Of a stretch of DNA of 64,000 nucleotides, positions 36,801 to 44,100 are shown piece after piece. The stretch comes from Ralstonia sp. NFACC01 (lineage in GTDB: Bacteria; Pseudomonadota; Gammaproteobacteria; Burkholderiales; Burkholderiaceae), in contig NZ_FOWV01000011.1 of the NCBI RefSeq assembly GCF_900115545.1, forward strand, positions 34,885 through 98,884. Direction: 5' to 3'. The notes under the pieces were generated by a model, which had not been told where the DNA came from, searched no databases, and was given only the letters and a program-made list of their open reading frames with translations. How positions within the stretch are numbered: the first letter of the stretch is position 1; every line of letters starts with the position of its first letter. Made by a program: the position numbers and the translations under genes.

Positions 36801-39292
36801 TCGCCAACGGTAAAGATGTCGTAGGGATCCGAAGTGCCGATCCCAAACGCACGGGAGATGCTGTCCGCCTGGCGATAAGTATGGGTCACGCTAATGGGGA
36901 CCGAACCCCTTACAGTCAGGTCGGTTCTGGTCAACAGGAACAGGCCTGTGGAGCAATCCACTGGATCTCCGCCGCAACCGCCAGCCGTCGGGGCTCCCTT
37001 CCCACCATCGCCTTCACCGCCCGGAGCGGGAGTGCTTTCAGGGCCGGGAGGCGAGCCGTTCTTGCCGCAGTCGGGATCAGGATTGCCTGAAGGGTTCGGT
37101 GGCGCCGCGGGCGCTGGCGAGCTGTTGGGCGAGCCACCGCTGCCCCCATGGCAGCCGCCCGGCGGTGGCCCTCCTGCCGGCGCGTTGCTGGGCAAGGAAA
37201 CCATAGCCCCAGTCAGCTCATAGATCGCAACCCCAGGGTTCGGTTCGATCTGCTCGCCATTCGCAGCGATCTTGCCTTGCCCGTAGACATACCACCCCTT
37301 TTCCACCGGGTCATAGTTCCAGAAGTCCAGTTCGCTGCCCGGCGCATCATGGTGGTAATTCGGGTAGATCACCCGCGCACCCTGCGCGCTGGCTGCATCG
37401 ACACCCTCCAGATGTGCTCCGCCCGGCTGCAGCGTAAAGTACACCGGGACATAACGCGTCGGCAGTGGGAACGGCGGACGGTCCACCGGAATCGGCGTGA
37501 TCGATAGCTCGTGGATCACGCGTCCGCTGCGATCGCGCAACACCGTACCCTTCGGGATGTGAACCTCAAGCTGTGGAATGAAGGGCGTGGTGATGACCAC
37601 CTCGCTGGTGGTGGGCGAATCGAACTTGATGCTGTGCACCGTGTCGATGCGCGGCATCCAACTGGTGTACGGCAGCGCGTTAGTCTTGCCAGCCTCGAGG
37701 CTCACCATCGCCTCGAAATACCCGTACGTTTTGCCGGGACGGTTGATGCTCCGGCCATCGATGATTAGTGTCTTCGCGCCCGCGCTCAATCCTTGCAGCA
37801 GGAACCGCCCGGTAACGTTTGTCTGTGTAGTTTGGTTATCAAGTTTGAGCGTCACCCCTACCGCTGCCTCGCCGTTCGTCAGCAGGACCTGGCCTGCCAG
37901 CGCCGTCATTCCGTCGGGCGCCGCAAGCGGCGGCATCTGCTGTAAGGGTGAGGGCGGCCGTTTGATTCGCCAATCTCCACGCAGATGCGTGGGGCCTGGG
38001 ATCCATGTGTCATCGCCCTGCGCAGGTGCAGCGTGTGCCGAGGCGGCGGTTGCGGCCTGGCCTGGGGTCGGCGCAGGAGATGTGATCTGGGCGGTTTGGG
38101 GCGACGAACTATTAGTTGTAGAAGTCGACGCCACGGTAGGTGCCGCACCCACACTAGAACCTCGCCCAATCGCCGATGGTGTCGGAGTCGCACCGCCAGA
38201 CAGACTGCCAGCAGTAAAACCGATCGCCGTGAATGGCAATGCCGCCCCTGACTCGTCTACCGCGGCATTGATAAACAGCGTATAGCGAGCTCCCGGGCGA
38301 AGGTCGGCCTGCGGCGTGACGAATAGCATCCGACCTGACTCTACCGGGACGACGTTGACTGCAACCGAGCCGGTTGGTCCGAGCAACGTTACGCTCTGAG
38401 CGTTCAGGCTAGTCACCGCCATCGGCTTGGAGAAGCGCACCGCCAACCTAGCGGTGATCGGTACGTCTGTGGCGTTTGCCAGCGGCAGCGATTCCTGGAC
38501 CTGCGGCGCCGACACGCCTGACGCTGCGAGTTGGGTAGTTGTGATGTTATCCGGCAGAGCGAAGCGTTGCTGCTGCGGCCAATAAAGTTCGTCTGAGGTG
38601 ATGGTCTTCCCCGCGCTATCGCGCCCGCCCGAGAGCAGAACTGGCTCATTGGCCAAGAGCTGAGCAGAGTGATTCGTGCGCGGAAATACCATCTGGGCGT
38701 GAATGCCCAGCGCTTGCCGTCCTAGCGAATCCCATAGGTCAGCCTGTGCAACAACGGTGCTCTGGTCTGAGACGCCGCCCGTAATCAATACTGAGCCGTC
38801 CATCATGACGGTAGCAGTATGCCCAGCTCGTGCTATCAGTCCTATGTCACCCAGTGACGTGAATGACTGGGTCGTTGGATTGAGCAGCTCAGCGCTGTGC
38901 ACGACGCTGCCGTCTTGCGCGTAGCCTCCGAAAACCAACACGCTTCCGTCGGGTAGTAGGGTAGCGCTGTGGTGGCTGCGCGGAGTGAGGGGGCCTGAGG
39001 TGAGCGGTGTGGTCTGCTGGGTTGCTGCATTGAATAGCGCGGCGGTTGCTGCGGTCTTCCCCTCTCCGCCCAGCAGCAGCCATCGGCCGTCCGGCAATTG
39101 TGTTGCGCTCTGACCTGGTACTACCACCGGAGCCGCGGCCATCGCCGGTAGCAGCCAGAGACAACTCACCAGCACCCCTATTGAGAGCCACAGACGGTGA
39201 ATGCGTGCACGCATGGACTGACGCGTTGTGAGAACGGAAGTCGACGAGCTCACATTGCTCTCCGCGTCGCCAGCCATGGTTCGAGAGTACAT
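33833..39292 (-). CDS. RHS-repeat polymorphic-toxin-like protein 1
   Basis: A 1,819-residue protein. After a signal peptide come kelch-like beta-propeller repeats (LPDGSVLVFGG, MMDGSVLITGG), an SbsA-like Ig domain, a carboxypeptidase-regulatory-like domain, a Gly/Pro-rich linker with Cys, a DUF6531 start (DPVDCSTGLF), about 35 YD repeats and the RHS core end DPIGFGGGPNAYAYA...DPLGL. The ~105-residue variable tail has an Ala/Gly-rich hydrophobic stretch and a Pro-rich end; no toxin family is recognised. The start at 39292 has GGGAGAACGGC before ATG. It is a close paralogue of the second RHS protein, diverging after the core. Confidence 0.82.
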   Translation of the reverse strand: MYSRTMAGDAESNVSSSTSVLTTRQSMRARIHRLWLSIGVLVSCLWLLPAMAAAPVVVPGQSATQLPDGRWLLLGGEGKTAATAALFNAATQQTTPLTSGPLTPRSHHSATLLPDGSVLVFGGYAQDGSVVHSAELLNPTTQSFTSLGDIGLIARAGHTATVMMDGSVLITGGVSDQSTVVAQADLWDSLGRQALGIHAQMVFPRTNHSAQLLANEPVLLSGGRDSAGKTITSDELYWPQQQRFALPDNITTTQLAASGVSAPQVQESLPLANATDVPITARLAVRFSKPMAVTSLNAQSVTLLGPTGSVAVNVVPVESGRMLFVTPQADLRPGARYTLFINAAVDESGAALPFTAIGFTAGSLSGGATPTPSAIGRGSSVGAAPTVASTSTTNSSSPQTAQITSPAPTPGQAATAASAHAAPAQGDDTWIPGPTHLRGDWRIKRPPSPLQQMPPLAAPDGMTALAGQVLLTNGEAAVGVTLKLDNQTTQTNVTGRFLLQGLSAGAKTLIIDGRSINRPGKTYGYFEAMVSLEAGKTNALPYTSWMPRIDTVHSIKFDSPTTSEVVITTPFIPQLEVHIPKGTVLRDRSGRVIHELSITPIPVDRPPFPLPTRYVPVYFTLQPGGAHLEGVDAASAQGARVIYPNYHHDAPGSELDFWNYDPVEKGWYVYGQGKIAANGEQIEPNPGVAIYELTGAMVSLPSNAPAGGPPPGGCHGGSGGSPNSSPAPAAPPNPSGNPDPDCGKNGSPPGPESTPAPGGEGDGGKGAPTAGGCGGDPVDCSTGLFLLTRTDLTVRGSVPISVTHTYRQADSISRAFGIGTSDPYDIFTVGDMNPYTYQDLILPDGGRVHFVRTSAGTSWTDAVYTHTATPSEYYGAVISYVGGKWKLRMRDGRVMYFYDCPGCSSSRGAALREFYDRLGNKLTLTRDANANLTQIANPDGRYINLTYDSSNRVTQATDSIGRTVGYQYDSGGRLAQVTDADGGVEKYAYDTSNNMLTVTKPNGQLMVTNRYDTNNRVSQQTLADGGVYQFAYTLDTNGNVTQTDVTDPRGKVRRAVFNSSGYVTSATNSFGLPEAQTATFERQAGTNLLLSKTDALGRKTAYTYDSIGNITSVTWLAGTSQAVAVSYTYEPTFNQVTSVTDGLGHTTTYSYDSAGNRISVADPLGHTVQFAYNVVGQATSVTDALGNVTTLAYNDGDLFAVTDPLGRTVNRYTDGAGRLLSISDPLGNLTRYDYSGRSLPVKLTDAVGNAITFAYDGNGNLTTLTDARSGQTTFTYDAKDRLASKTDPLSHTVSYGYDGANNLTQVTDRNGKIATFSYDGLSRRTAAAYGQTLVGGTPSSPDATVSYTYDAGNRITQVVDSVGGSVSRSYDSLDRLTSETAPKGSVSYGYDAASRRTNMTVAGQTAVSYAYDNANRLTGITQGGAQVGFTYDAGNRRSSLTLPNGVVASYTYDVAGQLTAINYVNGGTGLGDLSYAYDAGGRRIQMGGTLASMTLPAAVSGAAYDANNRLTSWAGANLTYDANGNLLTDGTLTYAWDSRSRLSALTGGATAGFIYDAVGRRNTKTIGSTTTAFMYDGLNVVQELNASNTVTANLLTGLDVDQTFSRTDTALGARSFVTDALGNTVALTDSTGTVKTSYGYEPYGATMVSGESNTSAAQYTGRENDGTGLYYYRARYYHPGFGRFVSADPIGFGGGPNAYAYAQGNPLRYVDPLGLFIMSTLGGGMNVTLDEAATYGEPGNAAAAAGLATAGAGAAACAFGEGYFGLLTPQTRTIIGIIRGLAKGLHQDAEPPPTPPPPPTLTRPASSNSKPPPPPPGIN

Positions 39293-39984
39293 GCCGTTCT
39301 CCCAATGCAAACGAAGGCAGGGTCTCAATACAAGACAGCCTTGACTTCAAAGGGCTACAACGAAGTGGCGCGAAGGTGGGAATCGCTGTGACGCGTGCCT
39401 GTCTGAGGCACGCTTTGGACGAACACCATATCCGGCTCCCCCGCCTACTTATCAACTGGCCCCTAGGTCGCTCACAGCGACCGCTCAATACCTGCGAGCA
39501 TCGCCGCCCATAGCGTTATGTCTTATCGGCTCCGTCTCACAACTTGCTTGTCCGGCGGTCCGAGCGGTTTGTCCGGTATAGCAAACGCGCACATTTGCAT
39601 CAAGGAATCGGGCTTTCCTCTTTTGGTCGATGGGGTAATTCGTCCGAACTAACTTGATGCTGACAAAATCCATATTGCCGGCAAACTTCTGATGCACTAT
39701 TTGTTATCAAACGCAACGAAGAGCGTCCTACGTGCGCTGTGTGACGCAGCCCCATAACAGATAGTTGACCGTGCTTCTCCCACACCGGCTATCCATTTTT
39801 TAAAAGATCGGATTCCGATAGTCAGTCTTGAGATTCACGCTAGGTCCGAATAGGTCTGCCGCCGATCGTAGATCCACTAGATACCGTATTTAGGGTAGAG
39901 AAATCTATTTTTGGGGAGATGCTTGTCTTTTATCAGTACCTAAGTGTAAGCGGCGCAATCAATTGTGCATTCAGGGCACGGAAG
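39293..39984. other. Gap upstream of RHS gene 1
   Basis: No real gene is seen. A perfect 8-base hairpin (GCGTGCCT / AGGCACGC) lies at 39393-39413. The leftward promoter of RHS gene 1 must be here. Confidence 0.4.
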
Positions 39985-40545
39985 TTTGTGGACGAGGTGT
40001 CATCACCCCGCATCCTGCGACCGGTTTGCGGTGTAATGGCATATGTGCTGTCGCGCGGCTCCGCCGCGGATGGCAACGCATCGCCCCCGCGCGCTTTCTT
40101 GCTGCCCACTGAGAACGCCGCCGAAGCGGCGCCGGTGAGCGGTACGAAAGTGCTGCCAGAACACGTCAAGGTGTGCGGCCACCTGAGCGCGCCGGACAGC
40201 AAGCTCGCTCCCGCGCTGAGGAGCGGCCTCCGGCCATCGTCCCATGTTGATGATTGGACCGTCCGGCACCGGAAAATCGATGCTCGCACAACGGTTTCCG
40301 GGGTTGATGCCGGGCAGGAGCGATGGCGACACGCTTTCCGCCACCGCGGTGATAGGCCAGACCACGGGCTGCCTCGACGCACCGCGTTGAAAGGCGTGGC
40401 TGTTCCGTTTACCAGACCACACGATCTGTGGTGACGATGGCGGCGCCGGCAATACGTCAACGCCAGGTGAAATCTCACCGGCACAACACGGCGTGTTTCT
40501 CTCGACTAACTGGGGTGTTAGGTATCTAGAAACCTGTTTGTCCTA
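39985..40545 (+). pseudogene. comM: comM (Mg-chelatase-like) fragment
   Basis: Plus-strand pieces match ComM/YifB in order: ILRPVCGVMA, FLLPTENAAEAAP, VLPEHVKVCGHL, then after a deletion and frame change LMIGPSGTGKSMLAQRFPG (Walker A), and after a stop and another shift STPGEISPAQHGV. The start and the C-terminal half are missing. ComM helps branch migration in natural transformation, and an intact copy may exist elsewhere. The fragment is isolated inside the RHS array, a scar of rearrangement. Confidence 0.72.
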
Positions 40546-40664
40546 CTCTACAGTGTGCGCAGGATAACTGGAACGGACATCGCACGCAGAAAACAACGTC
40601 GGCTTATCGAAGCCACTCAACGGTGGTGCCAATGCAAATCGGGTGCTCCCTCGCACGCCTTTTC

Positions 40665-41144
40665 TTATCTCGCCCCTCTCATCCGCCTAGACTCAATCAA
40701 TGCATCTTTTGCATAATTTTTTATAGAATTACAAATTTTTCTTTTAACTATCCCCCCCGCACAAGAATTTGCATTTGAAATTATTGAATTTAGCTCTTCA
40801 TCAGATGCGGTGGCATCAATATGGTGCATCGCCCAACGTCCAAAATCAGGATTTTCTTTTGCAATATCCAAAAATACTTCCAACTGCCCCCATTTACTTG
40901 AAAAGAGATAGGCCACTGCAGCAGAATAACCTTCGCCAAGCTCTCCATCATCACAAGGCAAAAAGGTAGTTTGATGTCTTAAAAGGGAACTCCAACTATC
41001 GCTAGCATCGGGAAGCAAGGCTACTGCCCGCCTACTCATTTCTGGAGAGCATTCCGCAGCTCGGGCAACCGGCATGGATCCCAAACCACAAAGGGCGAGG
41101 AAAAATAAAAATAAGCAGGCACGTACTGACTTAGCGCAAGTCAT
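40665..41144 (-). CDS. Periplasmic candidate immunity protein for RHS 2
   Basis: A 159-residue protein with a clear Sec signal peptide (hydrophobic core LFLFFLALCGLG, cleavage near VARA-AEC) and four Cys in the mature part, as expected for a disulphide-bonded periplasmic protein. It starts 20 bases after the RHS-2 stop, with GGGAGGGAAGG before ATG 41144. It is AT-rich. A periplasmic protein directly behind a toxin with a peptidoglycan-acting domain fits an immunity role (as with Tldi/Tai-type proteins). No family is named. Confidence 0.65.
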   Translation of the reverse strand: MTCAKSVRACLFLFFLALCGLGSMPVARAAECSPEMSRRAVALLPDASDSWSSLLRHQTTFLPCDDGELGEGYSAAVAYLFSSKWGQLEVFLDIAKENPDFGRWAMHHIDATASDEELNSIISNANSCAGGIVKRKICNSIKNYAKDALIESRRMRGAR

Positions 41145-41163
41145 AACCTTCCCTCCCACAAAG

Positions 41164-44100
41164 TTACTGCTGCCCGCCGAACTGAGGAGCATTGGGGTTA
41201 TTGTTTATAACTCTTATAGAGGTCACCGGATCAGTCAAATTAAGCTCACGAACGAATTGCATCGCCTCATCCGTTGTGCGTATACATCCGAGTGTTGGAT
41301 GGTCTTGTGCGCCACTATTTGCTCTCCCTGAGTGAAGACCCATCCCGCTTCGTCCTGGAACGTTGAAAACGAGAATGCCATGTGACCCATATGGTCCGTT
41401 GACTCCACTTTCAGGGTGCGGATTGGAGTGACTGAAAGGAAATACGCCATTCGGCCAAGGCCCATTGCTTGTTGCTGTGGTGTTATTGTTTGCGGGGAAA
41501 CTTGCAAGCGGAGTGCCCGAGCCGCTTGTTACTACAATGTTATGCGAGTTACCGTCATACCCGATTGTGGAAAGACCACTCGGATCAATAGAGCCAATAG
41601 GACTTCCTCCCACATAAGCGTAGGTGTTGATACCGCCAGCAAATCCTATGGGGTCGGATGAAATAAAGCGCATGAACCTAGGGTGGTAATAGCGGGCCCG
41701 GTAGTAGTAAAGCCCGGTACCATCATTTTCACGTCCCGTGTACTGGATCGCATTGTTGCTGACCTCGCCGCTGGCGGTTGCGGCTCCAAAGGGCTCATAC
41801 GCATAGGTGGTCTTGATTGAGCCGCCATCGTCAGTCAACGCCATAGTGCTACCTAGAGCATCCGTCACGAAGTGCCGTGTACCCATTAAAGCATCCGTGC
41901 GACTAAAGACTTCGTCAATGCCACCCGTCAGAAGATTGGCGCTTGGCGAACTCCCAGACAGCTCCTGTACGACATTCTGCCCATCGTAGAAGAGGCCAAT
42001 TTCTGTCGAACCGACCGTTTTGCCACTACGCCTCCCGATGGCATCATAGGTAAAACTTGCTGTAGCCGCGCCGCTCAAGCTGCTTAACCGATTGCGTGAA
42101 TCCCATGCATATGACAAGCTGCCATCACTAAGCAGATTACCGTTGTTGTCGTATGTGAGATTCACACCCTGCCAACTCGCCAATCGGTTGTTGGCGTCAT
42201 AGGTCGCCCCCGTCGTCGCATTGGGTAACGCCATATTGGCGAGGGAGCCCCCCATTTGTATGCGTCTCCCGACGGTATCGTAGGTGTAGGTCAGGTTCCC
42301 TAGTTGTGAGTCGCCTTTCGCAAAGCTCATCCCAGTAAGCTGATTTGCGGCGTCATATGTGTAGTTAGCGACAATGCCATTGGGGAGGGTCAAAGTTGTA
42401 CGCCGGCTTGACGCATCGTAGGTGAATCCAACTTGTGCGCTACCTCGCGAAATGCCGATCAGTCGATTTGCATTGTCGTAGACATACCCTACGGCGGTCT
42501 GACCCGAGACAGTCTGACTCGTCCGGCGGCCCAACGAGTCATAGCTATAGCTGATACTTCCCTGCTGCGACGTTTCGCCAATCAAACGATCAAGGCTGTC
42601 ATAGGTGCGAGAGATAGAGCCCCCCACACTATCGGCAATCTGAGTAACGCGGTTGCCCATATCGAAAGTGGAAGTGACGGTAGCATCTGGCGCGCCCAGT
42701 TGTCCGCCGGTAAGCGTCTGCCCATATGCCGTTGCGGTACGCCGACTTAGGCCATCGTAGGCGAAGGTCGTGACCTTGCCGTTCCGATCGGTCACTTGGG
42801 TCAGATTGTCTGTACTGTCGTAGCTAAACCGATCGTTGTGTAGCAACGGATCAGTCTGAGTCACGAGACGATCTTTCTCGTCGTACCCGAAACTGGTTTG
42901 GTTACCGCGCGCGTCTGTCAAGCTCGTCAGATTCCCATCGACATCGTATGCAAATGTCGTAACACCTCCCTTCGCGTCGGTATGCTTCACCGGTAGACTC
43001 CGCCCGTTATAGTCCCAACTCGACATGTTTCCGAGCGGGTCTGTAATCGACAACAGGCGCCCCACTCCGTCTGTATATCGCTTGAAGGTGCGCCCCAGCT
43101 GATCTGTTACCGCAACGAGATCCCCTTGAATATATGATAGTGACGAGGCATTCCGCATCGCGTTGGTGATACCTATAACTTGCCCCACGCCGTTATAGCT
43201 AAATTTTGTTGCATTTCCGAGTGGGTCTGTAACCGCTATGCGATTACCCGACGAGTCATAAGTGAAGCTGGTTGTATGACCGAGTTCATCCGTGTAGGAA
43301 ACCACCTGATTGAACGCTGGCTCATAAGCATATGTCTTCGTTACTGCCTGTGACGTTCCTGCAAGATAAGAAATTGCGGTTAGATTCCCCGCGGTGTCGT
43401 ACGTAAAGCCAGTCTTGCGTCCCAGCGAGTCGGTCTGCGAAAGCAAGAAATTTGTACCCGCTTGCCGCTCGAATGTTGTTGTCTGGGCCTCTGGCAAGCC
43501 CAAAGCATTGGTCGCAGATGTCACATAGCCACTGCTGTTGAAGCGCATCCGGCGGACGTTGCCGCGCGGATCCGTCACGTCCGCCTGGACTGCATTACCG
43601 TTTGTGTCGAGCGTATAGGCGAACTTATAAACGCCCCCATCCGCGAGCGTCTGCTGAGATACGCGAGTGTTTGCGTCGTACTGATTCGTGACCATTAGCT
43701 GCCCATTGGGCTTTGTGACGGTCAACATGTTGTTCGACGCATCGTAGCTGTATCTCTCTACTCCGCCATCCGCATCGGTTGCCTGCGCTAGGCGGCCGTT
43801 TGCATCGTACTGGTAAGCAACAGCGCGACCAATGTTGTCGGTAGCTTGCGTAACGCGATTGGAACTGTCGTAGGTCAGACTAATGTAACGGCCGTCAGGA
43901 TTGCTGACCTGCGTAAGGTTGCCGGCTGCATCACGCGTGAGCATGATCTTGTTTCCAAGCCGGTCATCGAACTCCGTCAACGCTGCAAGACGGCTGCTAA
44001 CGCATCCTGCACAATCAGCAAAGTACATTGTGCGGCCGTCTCGCATCTTGAGTTGCCATCTTCCGTTGGCCCAGGTGATTACCGCGCCGTAATACGCTGT

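Noticed and set aside
39919..40484. Long open frames on both strands around 40 kb
   Set aside because: They are by-products of a decayed comM fragment whose motifs occur in several plus-strand frames.
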